DNA of 57,124 nt, taken from the NCBI GenBank assembly GCA_002416505.1, contig DIAM01000018.1, forward strand, positions 348 to 57,471, written 5' to 3'. Every line of letters starts with the position of its first letter. Position 1 is the first letter of the stretch. The notes below the pieces were generated by a model. The model saw only the letters and a program-made list of their open reading frames with translations. It was not told the DNA's origin and did not search any database. The position numbers and the translations under genes were made by a program. Origin of the DNA: Gammaproteobacteria bacterium UBA5078 (GTDB lineage: Bacteria > Pseudomonadota > Gammaproteobacteria > Pseudomonadales > Pseudohongiellaceae). Positions 45,077-53,730 of the stretch are shown here, one piece after another.

Positions 45077-45206
45077 ATCAAAGGGGTCAGAGTAACCAAA
45101 GGGGTCAGAGTAACCAAAGGGGTCAGAGTAGTTTGATTTTTCAAACTACTCTGACCCCTTTGGTTACCCCTTTGGTTACTCTGACCCCTTTGGTTACCCC
45201 TTTGAT
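45077..45206. repeat. Inverted array of GGGGTCAGAGTA units
   Basis: The left arm holds three direct copies of GGGGTCAGAGTA joined by ACCAAA. The centre GTTTGA-TTTT-TCAAAC is a hairpin tip. The right arm repeats the units on the other strand (ACTCTGACCCC), two of which have lost TCAGA and read GGTTACCCC. Both ends carry GATCAAA/TTTGATC. It fills the whole gap between the dehydrogenase terminator and the convergent VOC gene. Confidence 0.85.
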
Positions 45207-45215
45207 CTGGCAGGT

Positions 45216-45608
45216 CTAGGCTTGGCGGAAGAGGGCGCAGAGTTTGTTGCCGTCGGGGTCGCGCACATAGGACAGGTGCATGGCGCCTAGGCTGCCCTGG
45301 CGTGGGCCGGGGGCGTCTTCGATTGCGGTGCCGCCGTTGGCGATTGCGACTCTGTGAAACTCCACTACCTGCTCGGGAGAGCTGCATTTGAAGCCGATGG
45401 TGCCGCCGTTGGCATGTGTTGCGGGCTCATCATTGATTGGTTCGGAAATGCAGAACGTCGCGCCGTCATTGCGATAGAACAGTCGCGTGTGGCCCGTGGC
45501 CGCCACATTGCGTATTGGTTCGGCAATGCCAAGCACCGCGAGCACGGCGTCATAGAACTGCTTAGAGCGCTCGATATCGTTTGATCCAATCATGATGTGG
45601 CTGAACAT
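45216..45608 (-). CDS. VOC family protein
   Basis: A 130-residue single-domain vicinal-oxygen-chelate protein starting MFSHIMIGSNDIERSKQFYD, the canonical VOC N-terminus, and ending with LSYVRDPDGNKLCALFR. A first-strand His (SHIMIG) is present; the second expected ligand His lies in ATHANGG. The type is that of glyoxalase/bleomycin-resistance-like proteins of unknown substrate. It sits nine bases downstream of the YkvA-like gene and may be cotranscribed. Confidence 0.85.
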   Translation of the reverse strand: MFSHIMIGSNDIERSKQFYDAVLAVLGIAEPIRNVAATGHTRLFYRNDGATFCISEPINDEPATHANGGTIGFKCSSPEQVVEFHRVAIANGGTAIEDAPGPRQGSLGAMHLSYVRDPDGNKLCALFRQA

Positions 45609-45617
45609 TTACTTCTC

Positions 45618-46001
45618 CTAGTTGTTGTACAAAACAAAGACCCACCTCGCGCAGAAATAGGCGACGGCAAGCCAGACCAGTATACAGAATGCCGCCGCTG
45701 CATAACTCACGGGTTTTTCTGCAGACTGAGCTGCCTTTAGCTGTGCAGACTCTATCACTTTTGCGGGAGTGAGACGGATAATAAGCGCCAGCCCAAGGGG
45801 GACGATGATCAGATCATCGAGGTAGCCCAGCACGGGGATGAAGTCGGGTATCAGGTCGATAGGGCTAAGCGCGTAGGCGGCCACTAGGATGGCGAGGAAC
45901 CTCACCAGCACCGGCATATCCGGGTCCCGCGCCGCGAAATAGACCGTAAGCGTATGCAGCTTCAGTTTCCGTGCCTGTTCTTTCAGTGAGGGGATATTCA
46001 T
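45618..46001 (-). CDS. YkvA-like DUF1232 membrane protein
   Basis: A 127-residue protein. The DUF1232 signature SPIDLIPDFIPVLGYLDD is present (~residues 45-62), with a membrane segment before it, one after it (IIVPLGLALII) and a third at the C-terminus (AAAFCILVWLAVAYFCA). The start at 46001 gives MNIPSLKEQARKLK; the frame is open a further 21 codons. No biochemical function is established for the family. Confidence 0.8.
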   Translation of the reverse strand: MNIPSLKEQARKLKLHTLTVYFAARDPDMPVLVRFLAILVAAYALSPIDLIPDFIPVLGYLDDLIIVPLGLALIIRLTPAKVIESAQLKAAQSAEKPVSYAAAAFCILVWLAVAYFCARWVFVLYNN

Positions 46002-46140
46002 ATACACTACGGCAGTAAGAGTTGTGGGATCAAACAATCCGCAAGAGTCGCCAGCCCCGTGCACGCTAGCACGCTTAGCAGACCCAAGAATATTGAGACA
46101 TTAAGGTTCACGTTGAGTGAACGACTATAGCGAGTTAAAC

Positions 46141-46845
46141 ATGAAAGCACCGCTGATAATTGCATTGAGCCTGTTGTTAAGTAGCCATGTCTGCGCCCAA
46201 GCCGCGAGCAGCGCAGAAGAGATCGACGTGCAGACGCGGCCCGACGCCTTCGTAGCGCTGCGCAGCGTGATTCCCAACCTAGTCGTGGAGCTACGTTATC
46301 TGGGCAGCAACAACTTCCTTGGGCGCCCCGTGGAGGGCTATCGGGCGAGTGTGGTGTTCATGACCGAGCCGGCCGCGCGCGCTTTGAAGGCCGTGCAGGA
46401 CGAGCTCGCCCCAGAGGGCTTAGGGCTGAAGGTATTCGATGCCTACCGGCCGCAGCGGGCGGTGAACGATTTCGTGCGCTGGGCGGCAAATGGCACGGAC
46501 ATCGTGATGAAGCAGCAGTACTACCCGAGCCTCAATAAGGACGAGCTGTTCCCGCAAGGCTATATAGCCGAGCGCTCCGGTCACTCTCGCGGCAGCACAG
46601 TGGATTTGACGCTAGTGCGGCTCGCCGATTTACAGGAGCTGGACATGGGCAGCCCCTACGACTTCTTCGACCCGGTATCCTGGCCTTCTGATACTTCGAT
46701 AACCGCGCAGCAGCAGGCCAATCGCATGACGCTGCGCGAGGCGATGCTAGCGCACGGCTTTCGACCACTGGATACGGAGTGGTGGCATTTTACGTTGGAG
46801 GGGGAACCCTACACCGATGTCTATTTCGACTTCCCGGTGCAATGA
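46141..46845 (+). CDS. D-alanyl-D-alanine dipeptidase, VanX-like (M15D)
   Basis: A secreted zinc peptidase of 234 residues after an N-terminal signal peptide (SSHVCAQA). Zinc and catalytic residues are in SGHSRGSTVDLTLV (HxxxxxxD) and EWWHFTLEG. Length and motifs match VanX/DdpX, which splits D-Ala-D-Ala. In free-living bacteria such enzymes recycle peptidoglycan peptides rather than give vancomycin resistance, and no van genes are present here. The start at 46141 yields the signal peptide; GTG 46117 is possible. Confidence 0.9.
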   Translation: MKAPLIIALSLLLSSHVCAQAASSAEEIDVQTRPDAFVALRSVIPNLVVELRYLGSNNFLGRPVEGYRASVVFMTEPAARALKAVQDELAPEGLGLKVFDAYRPQRAVNDFVRWAANGTDIVMKQQYYPSLNKDELFPQGYIAERSGHSRGSTVDLTLVRLADLQELDMGSPYDFFDPVSWPSDTSITAQQQANRMTLREAMLAHGFRPLDTEWWHFTLEGEPYTDVYFDFPVQ

Positions 46846-46860
46846 ACCCAGGCAAAGCCA

Positions 46861-47439
46861 TTACCTCAACTCGTCGCGCATCTTGATCAACTGTTCCTTA
46901 TAGTGATCGCTATCGCCATAGTTCGCAAACTTGTTGTAGTGGCGATGGCTGCCGACGACTCTGCGCGCATGTTTTATTGGGCACCAGTATTGTTCGGTCC
47001 TAGCAAGCACCTCTCTAGTGTAAGCCACGACGCCGTTGCCATATCCGCAATAGACACAATTGAGCTTCTCGATGCCGTTGAGATACGCGAGTTGGTGACG
47101 ATCCAGCACGATGTATTTCGCGCGCTCAACCCGACGGATGCCATAGAGCCGGAAGCAAATATGCTGGTAGAGGGTAATGGTGAGGTCGAAAAAGGCAATT
47201 GGAAAAACCATAGAATAAATAAACGGCGCCGAGAGGATGTTGCGGATGCTGGAAGCCAGTAGCCAGGGGAGTATGGAACTCTTCAGCTTTCTGTGCTTAT
47301 CCAGAATATTCTGCTCGAACTTAACGCGCTTGCCCTCAAGGCGGTAGTTGAGGTCTTTTTGTAGTTTATCAAGCTCGTCGAGCAACTGCCGTTCGAGTTT
47401 GTCGATCTTATCGGTAAGCTCGCTTATCCTCTCACGCAT
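46861..47439 (-). CDS. Coiled-coil membrane protein with Cys motif, unknown family
   Basis: A 192-residue protein. The first ~55 residues are a charged coiled coil (ISELTDKIDKLERQLLDELD). One or two membrane segments lie at ~58-88 (ILPWLLASSIRNILS; FIYSMVFPIAFFDLTITLYQ). The C-terminal domain has LNCVYCGYGNG and a later Cys-His region (WCPIKHARRVVGSHRH), which could bind a metal. I do not know the function. It is convergent with the dipeptidase. Confidence 0.7.
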   Translation of the reverse strand: MRERISELTDKIDKLERQLLDELDKLQKDLNYRLEGKRVKFEQNILDKHRKLKSSILPWLLASSIRNILSAPFIYSMVFPIAFFDLTITLYQHICFRLYGIRRVERAKYIVLDRHQLAYLNGIEKLNCVYCGYGNGVVAYTREVLARTEQYWCPIKHARRVVGSHRHYNKFANYGDSDHYKEQLIKMRDELR

Positions 47440-47530
47440 GGCAAGTTCCTGTTCCGGTAGTGTGTGAATTGGCTATCAAGGGGGGAGGGGGCAAGGACCC
47501 CGGCTTAGCGGTCAATATATAACAGGCCTG

Positions 47531-47846
47531 TTAAACATCCGCAATTAGGCGTTTACCTAGGCTAATTACATCATCTGCAGGGTAGCCTAGCCTGCCATAG
47601 CCCTTTCTCCGCAATGCGGGGCTAACAGCCAGATAGAATATGGAACCCCTATGGCCATCATAGCCTACCATGGCAGAGGCCATTAGCTCGCTGTCTATCT
47701 CCCCGACTAGGAATAACTCAGGTTGGTAGGATGCTTTTCTAGCGATATCCTTGCTTGGGTCATTCCAGGGGCGAGTAAGCTGGCAATCCTTCCACAGTTG
47801 AATTACATCTGCGGTATCGGGTGTGGCAAATTGTCTTATTTTTCAT
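47531..47846 (-). pseudogene. Broken GNAT acetyltransferase (YpeA-like)
   Basis: Reading the minus strand in one frame gives IRQFATPDTADVIQLWKD, TRPWNDPSKDIARKAS, PELFLVGEIDSELMASAM, GYDGHRGSIFYLAVSPALRR and LGYPADDVISLGKRLI. This is the order of a YpeA/YhbS-type acetyltransferase. Two lesions are visible. An extra A in the AAAAA run after the ATG at 47846 shifts the start out of frame. The region between KGYGR and LGYPADD lacks about 40 residues that should hold the second half of the acetyl-CoA fold. It therefore cannot give an active enzyme. Confidence 0.8.
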
Positions 47847-47950
47847 TTGTGTGGCACGGGAGCCTAAGTTTTGGTCAACGGAGCAGCGCACTCGAGCGGC
47901 GAAGATGCAGCGCTGTGTAATAGTCAAATCAAGAAATCCGCACCCTTGTC

Positions 47951-48550
47951 TCAAGCATTTTTCGTGGCGGCTAAGGCTGAGCCCGCCCCTATATACAATA
48001 GCGCACTTAGACCATGCTGATACCTAGCCAGATTTCGGCTTCTTAGCAACGATGACATTCTATGGGCCAATAGCGCATAGCCCGAATCTAGAATTACAGC
48101 CAATGCCCAGAAAATAGCGGAGAGTAATGCAATTTGTGGAAGATAGGCCTCTGCTGAAGAAGTGAACTGAGGAAGGAATGCGCTGAAGAAGATTATCGTT
48201 TTGGGGTTGGTAAGCGAAACCAAGAAGCCGCGCTGAAAAGAGGCGAAAACAGATTGCCGCTCTGCTTGCTGTTGGCCGATAGCTAGGAAATGTTTTATGC
48301 CCAAATAGAAAAGATAACTTACTCCCAACCATTTGAGCCAGAGAAAACCCGATGCTAAAGCCGAGATGAACCAGGCAGTGCCCAGTGCAGCGATACATAA
48401 TTGCACAAGCATTGCCGCGCTCGTGCCGGCGACTGTTTGAAGCCCTCTAGCCCTTCCATATGCGAGGCTGGTTGAAACCACGACCAAGACATTGGGGCCA
48501 GGGATAATAATGATCCCCATGGATACCAAAATAAATGCCCATAACTGCAT
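47951..48550 (-). CDS. LysE/RhtB family amino-acid exporter
   Basis: A 199-residue six-helix permease. The N-terminus (IIIIPGPNVLVVVSTSLAYG) with its P-G-P-N motif and SLTNPKTIIFFSAFLPQF in the middle are typical of the LysE/RhtB superfamily. It exports an amino acid or derivative such as homoserine, threonine or arginine; the substrate cannot be deduced. A GGGGTCAGGTTCC repeat lies just upstream. Confidence 0.9.
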   Translation of the reverse strand: MQLWAFILVSMGIIIIPGPNVLVVVSTSLAYGRARGLQTVAGTSAAMLVQLCIAALGTAWFISALASGFLWLKWLGVSYLFYLGIKHFLAIGQQQAERQSVFASFQRGFLVSLTNPKTIIFFSAFLPQFTSSAEAYLPQIALLSAIFWALAVILDSGYALLAHRMSSLLRSRNLARYQHGLSALLYIGAGSALAATKNA

Positions 48551-48605
48551 TACTCAAGCCCTCTTCGATAAAAAACAGCCGATCAATACGCGCGCGCTTG
48601 CACGC

Positions 48606-48624
48606 AAGGGGTCAGGTTCCTCGA
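48606..48624 (+). repeat. GGGGTCAGGTTCC repeat
   Basis: The 19-base sequence AAGGGGTCAGGTTCCTCGA belongs to the family also found at 54.4, 55.4 and 56.7 kb. It lies in the gap between the LysE-type gene and the next gene. Confidence 0.65.
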
Positions 48625-48654
48625 AATAAAAATTCAGCATCGCCTATGGATGGT

Positions 48655-49314
48655 TCAAGAAGGCCGAGCCCTCGATCTTACAAGCTTGAGTGACAGCATC
48701 GCTACCGCCAGTGGATAGAAGACCACGTAGCCGATGATTCCGATGTTCCTAAGCTCCATGCTCGCTAGCGGCACGCCCGCGAGGCCGGCGAACGCGAGTG
48801 CCGACGCCACTATGAACATTCCGCTCTCGCGAGTGAACTCTGGCACCCGTCGCAGCGATAGCGCAGTGCATGCCGCACTCAGTGGGAAGAACACATCCCA
48901 GGCTAATATGTCGAGCGCATAGGCAAGCGAGGGCCATTGAAACCCAAATACCAGCCCATGCCAACTCGCCTCTGCGAAGGCTGGCAGATGGGACAGGGTG
49001 AGGATCGCGAAGTGAACGACGCTGGTTATCGCGACACAGATGCTCATGAAGACGATGGCGAGCAGGGCCACGGCTCGATGCTCCGGCAATACCAGTGAGC
49101 GTGCCCCAACGGTGAAGGCCGCCATGCAGGGGGCGATGCACAGGATGAGCAGCTCCATCAGGGTGAACCAAGGGTCCTGTATGGGCTCCCCCGGGGCGGG
49201 CAATGCCATGAGACCGGCAATCAGAACCGCAGCATATAGTGCTGTGAGAACGGCGACGGCGAGGCCGAATATCGCGGCCAGCCCAATGTTCGTGTTTCGT
49301 TGAGGAATGCTCAT
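48655..49314 (-). CDS. Multi-helix membrane protein, unknown family
   Basis: A 219-residue protein with about six hydrophobic helices and few charged residues. It includes the segments FGLAVAVLTALYAAVLIAGL, PWFTLMELLILCIAPCMAAF and FTRESGMFIVASALAFAGLA. I recognise no family motif. It may be an integral membrane sensor or small transporter. Confidence 0.65.
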   Translation of the reverse strand: MSIPQRNTNIGLAAIFGLAVAVLTALYAAVLIAGLMALPAPGEPIQDPWFTLMELLILCIAPCMAAFTVGARSLVLPEHRAVALLAIVFMSICVAITSVVHFAILTLSHLPAFAEASWHGLVFGFQWPSLAYALDILAWDVFFPLSAACTALSLRRVPEFTRESGMFIVASALAFAGLAGVPLASMELRNIGIIGYVVFYPLAVAMLSLKLVRSRARPS

Positions 49315-49395
49315 GGATCGCCCGGGGCCAGAGTCTCGGCCTGAAATCTAGAGTAACTGCCGTTAAGGCTGTATATTTTCAAGAATTTGGATAAA

Positions 49396-49409
49396 TGTAC
49401 ACCGACCCC
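49396..49409 (+). repeat. TGTACACYGACCCC repeat
   Basis: TGTACACCGACCCC, one mismatch from the copy at 50872-50885. It is in the gap upstream of the TMEM175-like gene. Confidence 0.5.
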
Positions 49410-49478
49410 AGTTATGAGTATTCTAGGCGAGCATAGGGGGCCTAGAGCAATGCACACCGCCGCCCTCGCTGGTCGGTC

Positions 49479-50261
49479 ATGATAATAATTACACGCGCGC
49501 GAGCGGAGACCCCACGTAATATGGAAATTCTATCGGAACGCTTCATCGATTCCTGTCGCGAGGATCAAGGCATCACGTTGCGAGGGGAGGGAATGACGCG
49601 CATAGAGACCTTCGTCGATGCGGCCTTCGCCTTCGCGTTCACACTGCTCGTGATCAGTATCGACTCTATCCCCTCGAGCACCCCAGAGCTTCTCCATCTC
49701 TCCTTGGATATCCCCGCGTTTATAGCCAGCGCCTCGACCATCGGAGTTATCTGGTACGCGCACTCACGCTGGAGTAGGGCGTTCGGGCTGCAAGACCCCG
49801 TCACCGCGATGCTCAGTATCATTCTGGTGATATTCGTGTTGATCTTTGTCTACCCTATCAAGCTCATGTTTCGAATAACCTTCGCCTATTTTAGCGACGG
49901 CTACTTTAACTATGGCCTGGATAGCTTCGAGCAGTTAGACATCTCTATCCTGATCATCTATTTCTCTCTAGGGTTCTTGTTCCTGTCGATAATCTACATA
50001 TTGCTCTACATCAACACCCTGAAATTTGCGGTGCAATTGCGGTTGAATGACTATGAGAAGGTGTATTGCCAGCGAGTCGTCACCCGATGGCTAGCGGTCT
50101 GCGCAACCGCCGCCATCTCTTGCCTCATGGCGGCCTATTTGCTGGAGCACCTGCCCTGGGCGATCTATATCTATGCAACGATTCCATTGTCTTTATGGCT
50201 AGTCGAATATACTTACAGATCGAGGGGGCAGATAGCGAGAGCGGAGGGGCAGGTCATTTGA
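49479..50261 (+). CDS. TMEM175/DUF1211-like membrane protein
   Basis: A 260-residue protein. The segment RIETFVDAAFAFAFTLLVIS (~40-60) resembles the (F)SDxxFAxAxTLLxL filter motif of the TMEM175 potassium-channel family, with F replaced by the preceding residues and D kept. Further helices follow (six in all). The membrane core lies between residues 40 and 225; the 39-residue N-terminus is charged and hydrophilic. ATG 49521 is an alternative start. Channel function is a family-based inference. Confidence 0.72.
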   Translation: MIIITRARAETPRNMEILSERFIDSCREDQGITLRGEGMTRIETFVDAAFAFAFTLLVISIDSIPSSTPELLHLSLDIPAFIASASTIGVIWYAHSRWSRAFGLQDPVTAMLSIILVIFVLIFVYPIKLMFRITFAYFSDGYFNYGLDSFEQLDISILIIYFSLGFLFLSIIYILLYINTLKFAVQLRLNDYEKVYCQRVVTRWLAVCATAAISCLMAAYLLEHLPWAIYIYATIPLSLWLVEYTYRSRGQIARAEGQVI

Positions 50262-50297
50262 TTCTCGAGAGTGGGCAACAAGCACCCTGAGCGCAGT

Positions 50298-50813
50298 TTA
50301 CTGCGGAGAGCTCAGCTCAAACGTCCACCAAATATTGTCTGGTGGGCGCGGGGTATCGAGCGGCCTTCCCGCCTTTATGCTACTCGAGTGCCACGCGTGA
50401 TCCTTCTCGGCCGTATCCATGATGCGCCTTGCCACAACGGGGTATACAATGCCGTCGATCCGAAAACGCGCGGAGCCCTGTTCGACGAGTGCGGCGCCCC
50501 AGCGTTTCTCCTCACAACCCATGCAACCGACGTAGAGTTTCTTATCAATCGATGAGCAGTTCATATTGATGGAATAGGGAAGCAGGAAGGCGGTGGTCTG
50601 CAGCTGGCAGAGTGGCACCTCGTTCGCGACCGACCAGTCGCTCATCACCTCGTCAGACTCCTCACCGAGCAGATAGCCACCCGGTATGGCGTCAAATGGG
50701 CCGAGAAAAAACCAATAGAGAAACCCGATAACTACGGCAATTAATCCGACAGTCGTGACTAGCCTCACAGTCCTGCCGTGCTTGCCTCGGCCTTGTTCGC
50801 TCGTTGTGCTCAT
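50298..50813 (-). CDS. Membrane-anchored protein, unknown family
   Basis: A 171-residue protein with a basic N-terminus (GRGKHGRTVRLV), a single membrane helix at ~18-36 and an external/periplasmic domain of ~130 residues. That domain has four cysteines (LCQLQ; MNCSS; VGCMGCEEK), which could form disulfides. I recognise no family. Confidence 0.6.
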   Translation of the reverse strand: MSTTSEQGRGKHGRTVRLVTTVGLIAVVIGFLYWFFLGPFDAIPGGYLLGEESDEVMSDWSVANEVPLCQLQTTAFLLPYSINMNCSSIDKKLYVGCMGCEEKRWGAALVEQGSARFRIDGIVYPVVARRIMDTAEKDHAWHSSSIKAGRPLDTPRPPDNIWWTFELSSPQ

Positions 50814-50871
50814 CGATTACTACCTATTAGTTGAGGGCAGGGTAGGACTAGCCTATCGGGGTTCTGTTCAA

Positions 50872-50885
50872 TGTACACTGACCCC
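50872..50885 (+). repeat. TGTACACTGACCCC repeat at esterase gene end
   Basis: TGTACACTGACCCC lies four bases past the esterase stop codon (minus-strand gene ending at 50890). It is the same motif as at 49396 and 56749. Confidence 0.55.
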
Positions 50886-50889
50886 CCAT

Positions 50890-51789
50890 TTATTTCCTAA
50901 AAACATATCTAAGTCCCCGCGAACTCAATCCAGGTGGGGCGGACATATGATTCTCGCCGGACATTATCGCATTGTCTATGCACAGACCGTCATAATTACG
51001 AGACGTCAATTTCGCAACGAGTGCGGGCACTAGTTTAGCCACCTCGGGCCAGCCATGCTCATCGTTCCATTTAATCATCGAGTTGACTTGATCCTTCAGT
51101 ATAGGGTTCCTCTCAGCGATGGAGAGTGCGTCTGCTCGCAAATGCTCTGTTACTTCCAAAGCACCTGCGCCCATGAAGACAGTGGCATTAAGGTGCTTGT
51201 GACGGTTGGCATAAGACTCCTCCCATTCCCAAACCTGTTGATTTCGCCACCAGATTGCAGGGCTGGCAAGAATATATCGGTTAAATGTCTCTGGTGCTGT
51301 CAGTAGCGTCCAAACACCGAACAGCCCGCCCAGGGAAACCCCAAGCAAAGTGGAATCATTAGCCTTGATAGGATAGTGATCAATTAGAAGTGGCTTAAGC
51401 TCTTCTCGAATAAAACGCAAAAAAGCCTCAGCGCCTGGCTTTACGGCGGCTCCGAGTGCTCGAATCTCAGATTCTCCAGGCTCGCTTGGTGCATAGTCTC
51501 TGTTGCGGTTTGCCATGGCCTCCCACATTGTATTTCCGGGATAAGCAATGCCAACTACTATTGCTTCAGGTACTTCCCCGCCCATTGTCAGCATCCGTTG
51601 AGTGCCAAGCAATGATGCAAAAGATGAATTGCCATCGAGTGTGAAAATAGCCGGATAGCAAGAATCAGTTTGCATGCCAGCAGGTTTGCCGATGAATATT
51701 CTGAAGGTGTCATTCACAATGCTCGACTTTAAATCAAAGTATTCGGCATCGAACAGTCCGTTCATGGGGGTCGTTTGAATTTTCATCAT
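50890..51789 (-). CDS. Putative esterase (alpha/beta hydrolase, esterase D/Fes family)
   Basis: A 299-residue cytosolic-looking hydrolase without a signal peptide. The nucleophile elbow LLGVSLGGLFGVWTLL (G-x-S-x-G) is present, VVGIAYPGNTMWEAM lies upstream and the catalytic His is likely in GENHMSAPP. The fold matches the ferric-enterobactin/IroE-type esterase family, but siderophore genes are absent. A TATAAT box on the minus strand (51821-51816) lies just upstream of the start. Confidence 0.85.
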   Translation of the reverse strand: MMKIQTTPMNGLFDAEYFDLKSSIVNDTFRIFIGKPAGMQTDSCYPAIFTLDGNSSFASLLGTQRMLTMGGEVPEAIVVGIAYPGNTMWEAMANRNRDYAPSEPGESEIRALGAAVKPGAEAFLRFIREELKPLLIDHYPIKANDSTLLGVSLGGLFGVWTLLTAPETFNRYILASPAIWWRNQQVWEWEESYANRHKHLNATVFMGAGALEVTEHLRADALSIAERNPILKDQVNSMIKWNDEHGWPEVAKLVPALVAKLTSRNYDGLCIDNAIMSGENHMSAPPGLSSRGLRYVFRK

Positions 51790-52013
51790 CTCGTTCCTCT
51801 ACAATTGGATGACGAATTATAGGGCGCCGCCCCTAAACTGGGCAGTCTTATACTTTTATGGATGGTTTGCTATAATTGTACGCAGTCGGGAATTGCAACT
51901 TAGAGTGAGATAGACCCCTTGATTCCTCACCCAAAAGCCTATTTCGCAGAAGATGATGAAGCAAATTAACATTATTTGAATGCTGCTTTAGTGAGTAAGG
52001 GGGTTCTGGGGAA

Positions 52014-52050
52014 GGATAGGTAAAGTTAATAAGTTATCAGTGTCCCCTAT
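52014..52050 (+). repeat. GGATAGGTAAAGTTA...CAGTGTCCCC repeat
   Basis: About 37 bases, matching 56071-56107 apart from a few substitutions. It ends ATCAGTGTCCCCTA and lies in the gap below the DUF1971 gene. Confidence 0.6.
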
Positions 52051-52063
52051 GGTCCTGACGCCA

Positions 52064-52348
52064 CTACGATTCTTCGCGGAAAAATTCGACGTGAAAACGT
52101 ACTTTCCCTTCGGGCTTCACCTCATGAAGAATGGTGGGCTCAACCACTCCAAACAATTCGCGAGACAATAAAACCTCCTCAAATTCCGGTTCGAGAATTC
52201 GATAAAGCAACTGGCCCTCTGTGACGTTGATCTTACCCCAAGTTCCCTCCTTGGTCTGATGCGCCTTCAATAGCCCAGCGGGTACCGTTTCTTCGGTAAA
52301 TTCCGGAGTCTTCTTATACGCGGTGGCCGCGGCAGGTAATTCCTTCAT
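52064..52348 (-). CDS. DUF1971 (YeaR/TehB-like) protein
   Basis: A 94-residue cupin-like domain. The start MKELPAAATAYKKTPEFTEE, the VPAGLLKAHQTKEGTWGKIN block and the ending VRFHVEFFRE match the DUF1971 pattern, whose members include YeaR and the TehB N-domain, some linked to nitrate/nitrosative or tellurite response. The ATG overlaps the NfeD stop (ATGA), so it is the third gene of the SPFH-NfeD-DUF1971 operon. Confidence 0.85.
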   Translation of the reverse strand: MKELPAAATAYKKTPEFTEETVPAGLLKAHQTKEGTWGKINVTEGQLLYRILEPEFEEVLLSRELFGVVEPTILHEVKPEGKVRFHVEFFREES

Positions 52349-52782
52349 TTGTTAATCCTCTCAACAAGCAGCGATATTCCGTCTACTTCAGTGACTATCA
52401 CCGAATCTCCCTCCTTCAGGCTCTCGTCTCCCTTAGCGTCCCACTTGGTGCCATTGATAATCACGCTCAGCGCCCCGTTCTCAGCTATTGCGACCATGCC
52501 CTTGGCGTTGATCAGGTCGGTGTCGTCTAGGGGCGTCAGAGACACCTCTGAGCTCTTGCCTCTAAAGATCGCTGCTAGGTGCTTGCGCAGGAACACGATG
52601 GCGACAATGGATGCCACAGAGAAGACCAGGAGCTGCATAGGCAGCCCGCTAAGCGCGCCAATGAAGGTCAAGCCGGCGACGACCAGCGCAGCAAGGCCTA
52701 TGAAGATTAATAGTGCAGCCATGGTGAGCACCTCGGCCACCAGCAATATAACCCCTATAATCAGCCAATAGTGATACTCCAT
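52345..52782 (-). CDS. NfeD family protein (short form)
   Basis: A 145-residue NfeD-type protein with membrane helices (about four, residues 3-90) and a C-terminal OB-like soluble domain (LTPLDDTDLINAKGMVAIAE, ending SVIVTEVDGISLLV). Start at 52782 has AGGAGG six bases upstream; the frame opens two codons earlier. NfeD and SPFH proteins form conserved pairs; this one lies directly after the SPFH gene. Confidence 0.88.
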   Translation of the reverse strand: MEYHYWLIIGVILLVAEVLTMAALLIFIGLAALVVAGLTFIGALSGLPMQLLVFSVASIVAIVFLRKHLAAIFRGKSSEVSLTPLDDTDLINAKGMVAIAENGALSVIINGTKWDAKGDESLKEGDSVIVTEVDGISLLVERINK

Positions 52783-52792
52783 AAGCACCTCC

Positions 52793-53716
52793 TCATTTGG
52801 TTTTACCGTTCTCGAGAATTTTACTAAAGGCCGCTACGGCACTGCCAATATTGGCCAGCTCTGCGGGCAGGATTAGCGTGGTGCTCTCTTTTGCCAGCTT
52901 GCCGAACTCGGCCACATATTGCTCCGCGATCCTAAGGGATACGGCCTCTTTGCCGCCGGCCTTCTCTATTGCTGCCGCGACCGCTTCGATGCCCTTGGCC
53001 GTAGCGGTTGCTACAAGCGTAATCTCCTCTGCGCGGCCTGTGGCCACATTGATCTGACGCTCTTGCTCTGCCTTGGATAAATTAATGGTCTCTTGTTTCT
53101 GGCCTTCGGAGACATTGATCATGGCCTCGCGATCGCCCTCTGATTTTGCCACTACCGCACGACGCTCTCGCTCCGCACGCATCTGCTTCTCCATCGCGTC
53201 ACTGATGCTGGGGGGAAGTTTAATGTCGGCAATCTCGTAGCGCAGGACTTTTACGCCCCAGTTAGCGGCAGCCTGATCGAGCGCCTCTACCACCTTCGTG
53301 TTGATGGACTCGCGCTCTTCGAATGTCTTATCGAGATCTGTCTTGCCTATCACCGAGCGCAGCGTGGTTTGCGCGAGTTGTGTGGCGGCATAGCGCAGAT
53401 TCTCGATGCCGTAGCTGGCATCCTTAGGGTTGATGATCTGCAGATACAACACGCCATCGATAGTGACCGTAATATTGTCCTTGGTGATGCACGCTTGCTC
53501 CGGCACATCGGATGCGAGCTCTTTTAAGGAGTGTTTGTAGGCCACCCTGTCGATAAAGGGCAGAAGAATGTGCAGCCCTGCCTCGAGCGTCTTAGTATAT
53601 TTACCCAGCCGCTCGATCACGAAGGCGCTTCTTTGCGGCACGATCTTAACGATCTGGGTGAGGGTGACGATGAGCAGTACGCCCAGCGCGAGTGGGATCA
53701 ATAATTCAGTGTCCAT
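52793..53716 (-). CDS. SPFH/band 7 protein (stomatin-like, QmcA-type)
   Basis: A 307-residue membrane-anchored SPFH protein. One N-terminal helix (~5-25) is followed by VPQRSAFVIERLGKYTKTLE, the classical start of the SPFH domain, and by LRYEIADIKLPPSISDAMEK. A helical coiled tail (EKQMRAERERRAVVAKSEGD) follows. Its usual role is in membrane microdomain or protease regulation. The neighbour NfeD-type gene is 10 bases downstream. Confidence 0.92.
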   Translation of the reverse strand: MDTELLIPLALGVLLIVTLTQIVKIVPQRSAFVIERLGKYTKTLEAGLHILLPFIDRVAYKHSLKELASDVPEQACITKDNITVTIDGVLYLQIINPKDASYGIENLRYAATQLAQTTLRSVIGKTDLDKTFEERESINTKVVEALDQAAANWGVKVLRYEIADIKLPPSISDAMEKQMRAERERRAVVAKSEGDREAMINVSEGQKQETINLSKAEQERQINVATGRAEEITLVATATAKGIEAVAAAIEKAGGKEAVSLRIAEQYVAEFGKLAKESTTLILPAELANIGSAVAAFSKILENGKTK

Positions 53717-53730
53717 GTTAATGCTCCAGT

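Noticed and set aside
45077..45206. CRISPR-like array
   Set aside because: The units are joined by the same six bases rather than by unique spacers, and the second half is the reverse complement of the first.
47760..47954. Small open frames on both strands in the broken acetyltransferase region
   Set aside because: They run across the decayed acetyltransferase in other frames and have no family similarity.
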